A stretch of 64,000 nucleotides of DNA from Buddleja alternifolia (lineage: Eukaryota; Streptophyta; Magnoliopsida; Lamiales; Scrophulariaceae): the NCBI GenBank assembly GCA_019426215.1, contig CM033402.1, forward strand, positions 3,162,001 through 3,226,000, given 5' to 3'. A program made the translations under genes and the position numbers. How positions within the stretch are numbered: the stretch's first letter is position 1; every line of letters begins with the position of its first letter. Below are positions 1 through 12,266 of the stretch, piece by piece. A model generated the notes under the pieces. The model ran no database searches. It was not told the DNA's origin and saw only the letters and a program-made list of their open reading frames with translations.

Positions 1-150
1 CTAACTTATTTTTTTAATTTTTTATTATTTCTATTTTTTATTTTGATTTTTTTATATGCATATATATATACGTATACATATAAATACATATACATATACT
101 TATATGCATATACATATACATATACATATACATATAACAACAGCCATTGC
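1..150. repeat. AT-rich low-complexity start with TA/CATA runs
   Basis: The first 150 bases are T-rich and then alternate in TATA, CATA and GTATA units. No gene or element boundary can be placed here. Confidence 0.6.
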
Positions 151-154
151 CGCC

Positions 155-1092
155 ATGGCTGCGAATTTTGAGGTGAGGTGGTGGTGGCTTCGGCTTATGG
201 AGTGAGAGTGGGGAGGCAAGCTTTGTGTTGTGTGTGGTGGTGCCGGCGGAAGCCTTTTGCAGTGAGGGTGGTGATGGTGGTGGCGGGCGACTTGTGTTTG
301 GTGGGGGCTGCCAATCTGGGGTGAGAGTGGTGGTTGTGGCGGCGGCGGATCTGGATTGAAGGTGGTGGCGCCACCGGATTGAGGGTGATTGCAGTGGGCT
401 TGTGTTGTGTGTGGTGGCGGCGGCGGCGGCGGCGGCGATTGCAGTGAGGGTGGTGGTGGTGGTGGTGGCGGGCTTGTGTTTGGTGGGGGCTGCGGATCTG
501 AGGGCGAGAGTGGTGGTGGCGGCGAATTTGAATTGAAGGTGGTGGCGGCGACGGCGGATCTGAATTGAAGGTTAGGGGTGTACGCGGTCGGGTTCGGGCG
601 GTTTTATGGAAAAATTCAACCCAACTCGATATATGCGGGTTGACAACATAACAAACCGAAACCGCATAATTATCTTTTCAAACCAAACGGTTCGGGTCGG
701 TCGGTTTTAATGTAATTTGCGGGCGGTTTGGCGGGTTATCGAATTATAACTATGTTACTTTTAGTTTAACTAGTAAGTAAGAAACTAAATAACATACTTG
801 TACATTTAATTAAAAAAAATTGAGTTGGTAATAAATACAAAAATAAGTGCTGTTATTAAATAAAAATCATATTTATCATGATTTGTAAACTCTAAAATAT
901 TAATAAAATAAAATTATTTTATAAGTTTATCATAAAAGTATACATCTACATCTTTGTTCAAATCAAGTAAAAATAAATGTTCTTGTTTACTCAAATTAAA
1001 AATAAAGTATTTTACATAAATATGAATAAAACTATTCGTATTAGAGTTTATATATATGCATATATAGTTTTAAGAGTTTAGGGGTTACTCTT

Positions 1093-1148
<56 letters not shown>

Positions 1149-1480
1149 TATAACATATACAATTAGCGGTCGGGTGGCGGGTTACAATTATTAAACCCAC
1201 CACCCGACCCGAAAGTGGCGGGTTGCAATTTTTTCAACCCACCACAATTTTTTAATAATTTCAAACCGGCGGTTTTCGGGCAGTTCGGGTCGGTTTGAGC
1301 GGGTCGGGCGGGTTGTGCGGGTTTATGTACACCCCTGTTGAAGGTGGTGGCTGGCGGCGAAAATTGCAATGAGGGTGGTAGTGGCGACGATGATTGCAGT
1401 GAGGGTGGTGGTGGCTGGCAGCGGCGGTGGAGGTGGGGGGAAGGTGGTGTTCATGGTGTTGGGTGATGGAGTTGGTGTAG
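155..1480. repeat. GC-rich GGTGGC minisatellite, split by an insertion
   Basis: Positions 155-572 and 1346-1480 are built from diverged GGTGGTGGC-type units and (CGG)n. A longer period near 181 bp is visible: the phrase GCAGTGAGGGTGGTG recurs at about 259 and 440, and again after the insertion at about 1397. The two halves were one tract before the hAT-like element at 573-1337 entered. The tract leaves several reading frames open by chance, but I see no convincing protein. Confidence 0.65.
573..1337. mobile_element. Non-autonomous hAT-like transposon with 8-bp target duplication
   Basis: The ends are TAGGGGTGTAC and GTACACCCCTG, an 11-bp inverted repeat with one mismatch. An identical 8-bp duplication TTGAAGGT flanks it at 565-572 and 1338-1345. 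Longer GC-rich subterminal arms with GCGGGT/CGGGTCGG motifs are also inverted. The 765-bp element has an AT-rich interior with a (TA)n run near 1100-1130 and no transposase. An 8-bp duplication and this terminus type are usual for the hAT superfamily, so it would depend on a transposase encoded elsewhere. Confidence 0.85.
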
Positions 1481-1828
1481 AGATAAAATTAGGGTTTTTT
1501 GGGGTATTTTTGGTGAAGAAGATGAAGAAGAAAAAGGAAAATAAAAATCAAAAATAGAAAAAAAAAAACAAAAAGTTTCTTGGGATTTTTTTTTTAAAGT
1601 TTGACTAACGGATCACATGCCACGCACGTGCCAATTTCATTAGTTTTTGGACGGAAATTGTTAATGGGACCAAAATTGATAAAAAATGCAAGTTATGGGA
1701 TAAAATGTGATAAACCCGTAAACAATAAGATCAAAATTGAAAAAAGCCTAAGTTATGGGACCAAAAGTGAAATTTTCCTTATATATATATACACGTATGT
1801 TCGTTGCTCTCTTAGTAAACATGTAAGG

Positions 1829-2391
1829 GGTAATTGCAATTTTCATCTCGTAAGTTGCTCACATTTCAATTTTGGTCTCATTAGATTGGGATGTGCCACA
1901 TTTAGTCCCATAAGTCAAATAAAATCTCAATGTTGGTCTCATGGGCAAGTTGTCGTCTAAAATTAAACGGAACAAGGTGCGTACATTGCACACTTCAGTT
2001 AGGAATAGTAACTAGAGGGAAAAATACACGTCTTGGACTGAAATGAGCTGGAAAATTGGCTTACAAAAGATGGAAAATCGTCTAAAATTAAACGGAACAA
2101 GGTGCGTACATTGCACACTTCAGTTAGGAATAGTAACTAGAGGGAAAAATACACGTCTTGGACTGAAATGAGCTGGAAAATTGGCTTACAAAAGATGGAA
2201 AATCAAATTGCCCATGGGACCAACATTGAGATTTTATTTAACTTATGAGACTAAATGTGGCACATCCCTATCCAATAGGACCAATACTGAGATTTTATTT
2301 GACTTATGAGACTAAATGTGGCATATCCCTATCCAATGAGACCAAAATCAAAAAGTGGGCAACTTACAAGACGAAAACTGCAATTTTAACC
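1829..2391. mobile_element. Fold-back (inverted-repeat) element
   Basis: The left arm from GGTAATTGCAATTTT and the right arm ending in GCAATTTTAACC are inverted copies over about 130 bases (1829-1953 against 2204-2391, the right arm partly duplicated). The centre is a perfect tandem duplication. Arms of this kind, rich in 'GGTCTCAT..GACTTATG' phrases, recur elsewhere in the window (48.3 and 55.9 kb) and look like non-autonomous DNA transposons. A half-arm of similar sequence lies at about 1600-1790. No target duplication could be fixed. Confidence 0.6.
1954..2203. repeat. Perfect 125-bp tandem duplication
   Basis: Two adjacent units, 1954-2078 and 2079-2203, both beginning CGTCTAAAATTAAACGG, read the same base for base. 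They form the loop of the fold-back element around them. Identity suggests a recent duplication, or a collapsed or expanded repeat in the assembly. Confidence 0.9.
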
Positions 2392-4286
2392 AACTTCATT
2401 GAGAGGGATTTAACACACTGATGTTGATATAGTTGTTAGTAGACATGATCATTTGCAATGGTAAATAATTTTTAAGTCTTGTCTATTTTATTGGATCGAG
2501 GTGATGAGTTCGCTCTATTGCTCTATTTTGCAAAAAATACAATAAATAAAAAGAATTTTTGAACTTTTTTCTAAACTTAAATTTCTTTTTTTGTTCAATT
2601 TCACTGATTATATTGCTATTTGTTAAAAAAATAAAAAATTGAAATAAGCAAAAAGTATAAGCAAGTCTAGATGTACTCAGACAAACTTTTTCTATTTTTT
2701 AGCCGGGCTTGCAAACAAAAACAACAATTTATTTTTTTCGGTACTTTTTTAAAATTCAATGTCTTTTTAAAAACACAAGTTTTTGCAAATATCTTAACAA
2801 AAAGTAGTTACGGTCATTCTTGACATTTCTCAATATGAAGATTTTTTGTAGTTAAGGCGGAAAGAAGAACCAAATTATTCAATATTGGATGGGTTTTAGG
2901 GCTTCAAAAATTATTTTCAAGTTAATTTAAAAGTATTTATTAATGAAACCCATACAATTGTTTTCTTAGATAGCTTTTCCAAGTGAAAATGATTTCACGG
3001 ATTTTTTAAAATATAAATTCATGGTAAGGGTTCTTTAGTAAGTGGATCGAAAAAAATTTAAGTAGAGTCGGCTCATTTCACCTACTAGGGTCAGGGCACG
3101 GGGACCAGCGGTCACTTACAGAGGTTCTTATAGATTGCCCACCAACACACCCCTCACGTCGGCATAGGAAATTGAACACACAACCTTCTGAGGAGAAGTA
3201 ACCCGTTTTTACCAACAACCAACTTGTGTTGGCTTACCAATCTCTGTTCAACTCAACTAAAAAGGCCCAACCTTTTGTTTGCATAATTAGGCCTTAGCAT
3301 CATCAGCTCCTGTTATCCCAATATACTTGTTCAGACCAACACTTTCTTGAAGCCCAACTCAGATTCAATTAACGGGGATAATTATAATAAAATCTGTGGA
3401 AATTTTCGAGCAAACTTTAGTAAAATCACATTTTTCGTCTCATATATTTGGTCATTTTTAATTTTGATTATGTAGGATTCTCATATTTTGTAATTTAACT
3501 TTTCAAAATGATCACATTTGGTCTCTACAAAAAATCTATCACATTTTGTGTGCGTGACACTTTTTTTTTAATAGAAAGATCGTGTTATTTATATAATCAT
3601 ATAACATGTATATGAGTTCATTTATGTACAAACTCTTCCCAAAAAAAAAAACCCCAATGTTAAAGGAGTTAACCCTTAAAGTTTGACCGAAAAAATTTGT
3701 TTGGAACCAAAATACTTCTAAAATTGGACCCGTGCAGTATCGAACTCGTATCAGATATGATAATTCGCGGATACTAATCGGATACTTTTTTAAGTATCCA
3801 AAAATTTAATGAAAAAGAAAATTTGGATACCGTATCCGATACCTCCTGATGCCGTATCTTATACAAATTTTAAAGTATCTGACACATAATGAATATTAGA
3901 CATAATATTTTTTGAATATTATATAATACTTTATAGGTTAAAATAGAAAACTAATAATAACTTTGACCGTACATTATAAAGTTAAACAAATAAAAAGAAA
4001 ATTTAGAGAAGTAAAAAACCATTTTGCTTTCATTTCTTAATACGTTTTTTTTTCCCTTACTCTAAATGAGTCAATGAATTGACGTTCATACACCACATAT
4101 CATGGAATATTTTGTTTACATTCGAAATTTTTTAAACTTATAAATAATAAATTATTATTAGCATTGCACTTTTATTTATGATAGTAAAAATATTAACTCA
4201 AATCTATTTTTAAATATTATGTATATATATATATACACTCATATCCTCATGACTCAAATTTTGAAATTTTGTATTATTTTATATCC
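2392..4286. other. Intergenic stretch without a gene
   Basis: AT-rich sequence without an open frame of note. A SINE-like segment lies at 3060-3240. A cluster of GTATCCGATAC-type phrases at 3740-3880 looks like old repeat debris. Nothing else is supported. Confidence 0.5.
3060..3240 (-). mobile_element. Possible SINE, minus orientation
   Basis: Read on the minus strand, the segment starts with AGCCAACACAAGTTGG and has GTGTGTTCAATTTCC, which loosely resembles a pol III B box. It continues GC-rich and ends in a T-run near 3045. This layout fits a tRNA-derived plant SINE. I could not find flanking target duplications, so the call is tentative. Confidence 0.3.
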
Positions 4287-4289
4287 ATA

Positions 4290-4738
4290 GGACTCGTTTG
4301 GTTTGAAAGACAGGATAAAATTGATAAGATGGATAAGTTGGGATTGCACTATTCACATATGGATTTATCAATCTATCAAGTTGTTTAGTATGTAGGATTA
4401 TATTTTCAGTTAATCCTACATTTAATCCTATCTTACGTTTTGAATATTGGATTGTTTGTATGACAAGGTTAAATTTACACATATAACCTTGAGTACATGC
4501 CATAATATTAGAGGACGAATTAGTTAAAGAAAAAGGTTTTTAAGGGGTAAAATTGGAAATCAAACTTTTTAATTTGCTATCCAACAAATTGGATTAAATT
4601 ATCTCACCCCCTTGGTAGGATAAGTTATCACCTAAATCAAGGGTAAAAATTCAGGCCGTGAATCAATCATGGACCCTGATCTATAATACCAAACATTAAA
4701 TAATCTATCAACCTTTATCAAACAAACCAAATGAGTCC
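4290..4738. mobile_element. Harbinger/Tourist-like MITE
   Basis: The 449-bp element has inverted ends GGACTCGTTTGGTTTG and, from the right, GGACTCATTTGGTTTG. The interior is inverted-repeat-rich (GGATAAAATTGATAAG near the left). The flanking triplet ATA occurs on both sides (4287-4289, 4739-4741). A 3-bp duplication fits PIF/Harbinger, although TTA/TAA is the usual triplet, so the family call is an inference. Confidence 0.65.
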
Positions 4739-4782
4739 ATATTGTATCGTAGCCATATCCGATAATTTTGTATTATTTTATT

Positions 4783-5148
4783 GGGATTAATGCAAAACCC
4801 CCGTGTTAATGTGAAATTGCAAAAAAAAATATCGTGTTAACGAAATAGGCTAAAAATCACCCTGTATTCTTAAAAAGTTTGCAAACAGTGGATTTTTGGA
4901 AAAAAAAGAGAGCGTGTTTTTCATGTTTTTCACCTTTAATTATATATTTTTTTGTCATTTATACACTCTCCAAACAAAAAAAGCATGTTATTAAATGTGA
5001 AAAATATAAAAAACACGCACTTTTTTCCCCAAAAATTCACTGTTTACATATTTTTTAAGAACACAAGTTAATTTTTAGCTTATTTCATTAACACGCGGGT
5101 ATTTTTGCAATTTCACGTTAACACAGTGGATATTTTTGCATTAATCCC
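4783..5148. mobile_element. Fold-back MITE with 9-bp target duplication
   Basis: The ends GGGATTAATGC and GCATTAATCCC are exact inverted copies. The arms stay recognisably inverted for about 170 bases, nearly to the centre. Flanks are TATTTTATT (4774-4782) and TATTTTATA (5149-5157), eight of nine matching. A 9-bp duplication plus long inverted arms suggests a non-autonomous Mutator-type element. No coding sequence. Confidence 0.7.
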
Positions 5149-5468
5149 TATTTTATATCCATATTCTGTATCCGCATTGTTTGGAACATAACCAAATAAT
5201 CCGATAATTAGTAATATCAAAAGACCAAAACGCAATTTTCCCATCAAAGTTTACAATTCCCTCCACCGCACCAAATGCAGCTTGTAGAAATAGAATCATG
5301 GAATTAGGTTAAAACGGAAGAACAATCTTCAGAAGAATATCTATCGGAGTTCAATTTTGTTGCATATTTGCTACAGTAATTGGACTCGTTAAAACCTAAA
5401 TTCAGTTCCTTAATCCTGCTAATTCAAAGTAGTCTTGATTTCTTGAAGGTTGCCGATTAGCTTCAACA

Positions 5469-8400
5469 ATGAGTAAAGTTCCAAAATTAGTTGATTTATG
5501 CCTGGCTGCCGTTGCAGATGAGCTTCTACGAGGTAACGATTAATTATCGATATTGTATCTAATCTGTATTTCTTCAGAAATGAGAGTTACATTGTGTATT
5601 TCTCTCGTATTTGTATGTTTTTGTGGAAGATTTTGTGTTTTGTTGATGATGAGAGTTACGTCGTGTAATTTTTCTCGTTTTTGTATGTTTTTGTGAAAGA
5701 TTTTGTGTTTTGTTGATGAATGGGGATTGATACGGTTTTTTGGTGGTTTTTTTTTTTTTTTATGGTTGCAGGGGATGATAATAATGATATTCTTTTGGTT
5801 GTTTATGAACTTCCATCCGAATTGTTCGATAGCTTGTTGCCGCATTTGCCTCCACTGGCATTGCAGAAGTTACAAGAAAACTTGTGAGTTCGGAACTTGT
5901 AGTATGGATATGAAGGTTTATTGGAAATAGTTAATTGTATTAATGTTAAGATAAAGTTTAGATTCTAATTCGAGAGTAACATGATGACTTGAGTTGAGTT
6001 AGTGAGCTTCCACATTGGGCATGTTAGACTTTTAGTGCCTGTATTTATCAGGCTTCTGGTTAAGTACTATAGAATTGTCCATATTGGAATTATAAGTGGG
6101 CTATTGATGAGTTGTGGATCTTTTTTTTATTGAAATTCGATTCGAGATGATCCTCATGAACTATTGGTGTCTAGAAACTTGTTTGATCGGTTAACGGCGT
6201 GGAGAATCTCATTATTTTAGTACAGAATCGTGTTAGCTTATGAAGTGCCATAGCATGTAAAGGAAATATATAACCTACTTTTTCTTTCTTGATACAGGCC
6301 ATTTGACTTCAGTGATAACTTTGAACGTTCTAATGATAACCATAGAGACTGTCGGAAACGTAGAAGGTTGTGAGAAAAGGTTTGGTATCCAAACGTATAT
6401 TTGACATGTATAGAAAAAAGTAACTTGCAGAAATCTGAATGCGAAGCTATTAAATCTACAGGTATGGGATTTTGGACACAGCATGGCAGGCACTATACAA
6501 AGTTCGTTGGCCTGATCGTGGTCATCTGAAACAGGCCACAGCTTGGTTGGATAAACATGATCAAGCAAAGTGTGACTCGATAGATAATTGGGAGCAGAGA
6601 TACTGGGAGACACACTTGCAAGAGTATATCAATAACCAAACATTTTAAGTGATATGATTGTCTTTACTTGCGATAATTTACTTTATTGCAGAACATTTGA
6701 CCATGTTTTTGTAACCCAGTTGTGTGGATGCTGTAGCAGAAACAGCTTTGCTCCCATCTTATGATGGCTCTATTGGAGAAATACAAATTCCAGGTTAGAT
6801 GGTCTTGTCCTTTTGATCCTTCGCGATTCCTTTGTGGAGCCCCACTTAAACTGAAAAAACAAGTAAATGACGGTTCAATTGATTTTTGAAATGCAAAAAT
6901 TTTTATTCTTCTAATGATATCTTGTTTCATGCACTCACTTATGCTTCTCGCATTGGAAAAAAGAGAGAAATACATAATTTTAGTTTTTTTTTTATATAAT
7001 AAACTTAAGACAACATTTTTGTGTCATGTCCTTCTTAAGCTGGTGTTGTGCCTGAACATTATCACCATTCTTATCTGAAGATGTCTATGTCACTGTTTAT
7101 ATTCGTCAAAATATTACTTTCGGATAAGGGAACTTAAGAGTATTATGCGTGGAGAGCGGAACATGACTTGATATGTGTTTGCTCTGTGCAGATGCTATAC
7201 TCGAACAAATTGGTTGCAAGGGTCACCTTATTAACTCGTCATGCAACTGCCTGAAATTCGCTTACCACTGCCAGAGATTTGGAGTTTATGCAAGGTAGCT
7301 TCGATAGATGCAAAAACCATTTAATATTAATCTTATTATTATCTTAAAAGGACAAACTTGGTCTTTCTCAACTTGGGCAGTTTTGTTTCTCATTTTTTTT
7401 TTAACTAAATGTGATTAGTAACACTCTTTCAGTAAGAGTTTATTTTCGTGTTCTGATTTTTACAAATTTTGCTGTCATATATATTATGCTTCTTTCCTTT
7501 TTTGATGTAATATTAAATGCTGAGTTTTTTGAGATACATTTGTTTCTGTTGCAGATATATAAGGCTTCCCAATGCACTTTGTGTTACCGAAACTTGTGTA
7601 AGTTAAAGTTCCTTTGGTTATAGATCAAGTGAGAAAATAAAGTGAAGTTTGAAGAGTAGAGAAATTAGTAATGCAAAGTGTTTTGGTACTTTATTCTTTT
7701 ACCTTCTACTCTGTTTCAGGACTTGTTACAGAGCAGTAAGCTGGAAATTCTGGAACTTCAGGTGATTAAGTCCAATGACCATGTAAGTGTAGTTCTCTCT
7801 GATACATGTAAATCTTATAGCCAATTGACATAACAAAGGAAACATGCTAGCTGAAGAAAGAAGTTGAAGTTCTTTTTAGCTCACACTACATCAGCACTCA
7901 CTTGAAACGATTTATAAATTCAGTGATGTTGCTAGCACCGTCATGTGACGATGCAGCATGAGTGAATAATTTTTAAGTGTGATGGTTGAAAATAAGTGCT
8001 TTTGTGTTATAAAGTCCATTAAGGCTGCGTAGCTGCTCAATTGAAGATAACTGTAGTTGCTCTATGTTACTACATAATAGAATAAAGAAATTTACTGAAA
8101 CCAGGAAAAAGATTAAAGATTCTTTAAGATTTTAAATTTACCCACATCCACAAAATAGGTTGTTCAGAACCACTGCATGCAGTCCATTCTGGTGTAAATT
8201 TTAGTTTGTTTACTTCCATTTTCTCCTTTTCTTATATTTCATTTCACCCTTGGAGATATACACCAATGAATTGATTGATGATTTATTTTCTTTTGGCTAG
8301 TGATTCTGATTTGCGACACGCAATTTCACAGGTTGAAGGATTATGCAAACTTCTGAACCAGAATAGTGAAACTCTGAAATCAATTGACTTTATTCATTGC

Positions 8401-11400
8401 AAGCTTTCTCCAACTTTCATCAATGCAATTTGTGATTCTTTGCAAATGAAGGGTCTTCAAACACATGGAGTTGAGCATTTCTCAATCAAGAGATCAAGCT
8501 TCCTACAGGCTGATTCATATCCCATACCAGTTGGATTGACTTCTTTCTTAACATCCGGGAGGTATGCGCATATATAAATTGTTTCATTTCAAGTCACTTA
8601 AATCATCTGAGGATGCTGTACTGCATTGAATCTTGTCTATCTTTTTTGGTTCATTTTCCTTATCTCAATTGGTATTGGACAAAATAGAGTTGACTTTTTT
8701 TTGCAAATCACTTGTGTTGTTCTTTGGTCCTATTCTGATTGCAAACTTTGAGGTTGGAGCAGTTAAGCTTTGCATAATAGAAATACTTAATATTCTTGCA
8801 TGTCGACTCCCTTTTTCACCTATTAATCATGAAGACTTGAAGACTGGGCTGGGAACATCATCTCAGGGTCATCCTATTGTTTTGCTTTAATCAAATTTCT
8901 GAAGACTGAAGCCTTACTGCTGTGTACTTTTATCTTGAAATTCGTGATAAACTCCATCAGCTTTTTAGTCTGGGGCTGGAGTGATAATTACTCTAAACAA
9001 GAAACCATATGGAGGCAATCTGTCTCCTCACAAGTCATAACAAGAATTGATTGCTATATGCATGCATGGATTGTCCTAGCAGCAGTTTCGTTGTCTTTTG
9101 TTCTCATGAAGGCTTAATTCTGGCAAAAAAAGGGCTCGAGAAAACGTAAATATAAAAGGAGAAAAAGTAAATAAAAAGGGTGTGCTTCTGGGAAAGTATT
9201 ATATATCATATATGATGTTTTGTTGTCCTATTCAGCATTTAATCGGTCCACATTATGGATTATGTAATCGGATATTCAATGTGATTGACCATTTAAATTA
9301 CTTTATTAATGAGAAAGTGGTCATGTGATTTTGTTCCTTCAATCAAAAACCATAATGGATATGGTTTATGGATTATGGTTTTATTATCCTATTCAGCATT
9401 TAATCGGTCCACATTATGGATTATGTAATCGGATATTCAATGTGATTGACCTTTTAAATTACTTTACTAACGAGAAAGTGGTCTTGTGATTTTGTTCCTT
9501 CAATCAAAAACCGGAACCGGAACTATGTAAGATTCTTGTTTGCAAAGACTATCTAGTTTCAGTATTTTCTCAGTCTCATATACTCGGTTTAGGACATTCT
9601 TTTTCATTAATACGCGGCAATCTTTGCATCAGATAAATATTTGTTTGGCTCTAACTCATCATCATTTGCAGGTCCTTACGCTCATTAACCCTGAGTGATG
9701 ACCAACTGGGACGAAATTTTGCAAAAGTGATTTTTAATTCCCTCCTCGATGGTTCATCTAGTATATCCGTTCTAGACCTTTCAGAAAATAATGTTAGTGG
9801 CACCACATGATTACATTTAGTCTCGCCTTATATTTCAACACTGGTAAAATGATGATTTGAGATGCCATTTGCAGATTTCAGGTTTCCTTTTTCGGTTTCG
9901 GTGGAGATCATCAGATTGCTCACTTGCAATAGGGAAGTCATTGCAATCATTACGAGTGCTTAATTTAAGGTAACTTAAAAACTATATCAAAGATTTCAGT
10001 TCATTAGAATGTAACTTTTTTTTTTCTGGCACTGGAAATTTGTTTACCTCTCTTATAGATTTCCTTGACAAGTGAGTGAACAATATAGGTGGTGGGAGGT
10101 AAATGAACCTTTGCCAAATTTCTATGGGAAATATTGTTATCTAAACAAGATATATGAATTTTTTTTTGACCTCTTGAATTCCTTATTTATGGATATTTTG
10201 GTCGGACCACTGGGTTCCTAAACAAAATTGTCCTGTTAACGCCTTGTTTGTTTATTTTATAAATATGAAGGAGAAAAAATGAATGACAAACCTTGATATA
10301 TTCTGTTTGTCTCCCCAGAATATTTTTCATTTTCTATTTGCCTTCCACCTATTTCCCTCCTAAAAGAAAAGAATCCGCTTCACAAAACAAATGGTTGCAA
10401 GAGCTTTTGTGTAGATTAGATTGTTTCTCAGATCACTTAATGCTTTTCATTGCAAGGAGAATATTTTAACATTTTTGTTGTGAGATCGAAGTGATCAATT
10501 TCGTGCACTAAAAGTTATTGGGTTATATTCCAGGGGTTGTAATCTAGTACAAGATGATGCAGACTGTCTGAAGCACGCTTTGATTCACATGCCTAATTTG
10601 GATAATCTTGATTTAAGTGACAATATTTTCGAGGACGGGATCAGGTTTGTTTACCTTCTAATGACTTCTAGGGTCTGATAGCATCTGATCTCACTGGAGG
10701 CTTCTAATTTTGTGAAATTTTATCCTAATTTGTTCTTTTACTCATTGTACATGGGCTGAGGCCTGTTAAGTCATTGATTTATATTATCTTTACTAATTAT
10801 AAAACGATTCTTCAGGAGTCTGATCAGCTACTTTTCCGAGATCTCTAGCAGAGACTTACCTTTTGTTGATTTGAAGTTTGAGAACTGTGAGCTTACGTGC
10901 AACCAAGTGATTCAACTTTTAAAAGTTCTTTCAAGTATGAAGAAGCCATTAAATGTGCTTTCAATTAAAGGCAATAGGCTTGGCAGGTATAGTTGCAGAG
11001 AGACATTATGCGTCCAAGATTTTGATATGTCCTTATAGGTGTATTGTTATAATTTTTTGCTTTCCTCCAGCCAAATAGGGGGACCATTGGGAAAATTTTT
11101 GTGCAGTGGCATTTTTGCCCTTGATGTTGAAGACGTTGGACTTGGTTCCTCTGGTTTTATGGAAGCACTTAAGGAAATACCAAAGGATTTGAAGCTTAAG
11201 TACATAAATATAAGGTCCGCCTAGATGTCTCCTTTCCTTTTTGATGATTTGCGGAAGTGTTATTTAATCTTTTGATTACATATACCTGATAACTTCACAT
11301 TTTGATGAATTTGTTACAGCAATAACCAAGGGGGGATGGAAGCTGCAAAATTCACGACGAGCCTCATTTTACATGCGGATAGAATTGTTGCAATTGATGC

Positions 11401-12266
11401 ACGATTTAACTTAATGCCTATGGAAGCTTTATCAATGATATCATCTGCCATGAAAGCCTCAAAAGGTGGCACATCTCTAGCACACTTTTTGCTGATATTT
11501 TTAAGATACTACAAGTAACCAAGAAACTCTTAGGATGTGTTTGGATTGAAAGATTTGAAAACCATGGATTTCAAATTCATCAACAAATCCGTTGAACTTG
11601 TTTGGATGATTTAAACTTAGAATGGATTTCAAATCCCTTAAAACTCATTTTGAGCTATTTTTTCTTTCATTGCGATGGATTTCAAATGATTTTGAGGAAT
11701 GAATTTGGAGGAATGATTTCAAATAACTTTTTCACTCAAAATGGATTTGGAGGAATGATTTCAAATGACTCCAAATCCTTCCTTCAAATCCATTCTGCAC
11801 ATCCGAATCCATCAATCTAGACACAACCTTGGGTTACGTTTGGATGCAAAATTTGGATTTGAGGAAAAAATTGCAGATGACACCGTGTTAGTGTATTTGA
11901 GATTCAACTATTACCATAATAGTTGAAAAAATAGTTTAAATGAGAGCCAAAGGATTGTCTATCATTTTAAATCAGTTGTAACTTGCTTCCATCTGAACAC
12001 ACTCAAATGGATTTGTATTTTGAAATCCTTAGCTCTCAAATGCTTCAATACAAACACGACCTTAGTAACTTTTGTAGTTTGCATCCCTGTACTCATATCT
12101 CTTAATACTTCTTTGTACAGGAAAATTGGAGCATCTGGACTTGACTGGGAATAGTTTTTGTGATCAACTTACTGAGGAAGATACCATTTTGGCTGAATTT
12201 CAATCACATGACCTTAATCTTTTGCTATCAGCTGCTAATACGGCACCTTATGACAACGATCCTTAG
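5469..12266 (+). CDS. LRR (RNI-like) protein with N-terminal BC-box-like motif
   Basis: Sixteen exons join in frame to 617 aa: 5469-5532, 5772-5883, 6298-6366, 6462-6623, 6720-6793, 7192-7294, 7555-7597, 7720-7782, 8332-8561, 9672-9792, 9875-9969, 10534-10644, 10816-10986, 11071-11214, 11320-11465, 12121-12266. All junctions are GT-AG. Residues 7-15 (LVDLCLAAV) match the LxxxCxxxV core of an elongin BC box. A segment at 35-48 (LPSELFDSLLPHLP) and a Trp-rich region at about 82-133 follow, resembling the head of LRRC41/elongin-A-type proteins. From about residue 190 onward come leucine-rich repeats such as VLDLSENN, LRVLNLRGC, LDNLDLSDN and LEHLDLTGN. By family, such proteins are substrate adaptors of cullin ligases; that role is inferred here. 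The start is the first ATG of an open first exon, with no upstream in-frame coding seen. Confidence 0.88.
9226..9512. repeat. 126-bp direct repeat in LRR-gene intron 9
   Basis: Copies at 9226-9351 and 9387-9512 both begin TCCTATTCAGCATTTAATCG and end TCAATCAAAAACC, differing at only a few bases. The spacer is 35 bp. It is a local duplication in the intron and does not touch an exon. Confidence 0.85.
11533..12061. mobile_element. Harbinger/Tourist-like MITE in the last intron of the LRR gene
   Basis: TTA flanks both sides (11530-11532, 12062-12064), the classic PIF/Harbinger target. Ends are GGATGTGTTTGGATTGAA and, inverted, GGTCGTGTTTGTATTGAAG. Inside are repeated GGATTTCAAAT and GGATTTGGAGGAATG units and a second terminus-like phrase at about 11835, suggesting a composite or nested copy. 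The 529-bp element ends 59 bp before the last exon and leaves its acceptor intact. Confidence 0.8.

Noticed and set aside
1369..1557. Val/Gly-rich small frame in the GGTGGC tract
   Set aside because: Repeats without stops leave frames open by chance; no domain or start context supports it.
4279..4503. 74-codon minus-strand frame
   Set aside because: It lies within a MITE and has no recognisable domain.
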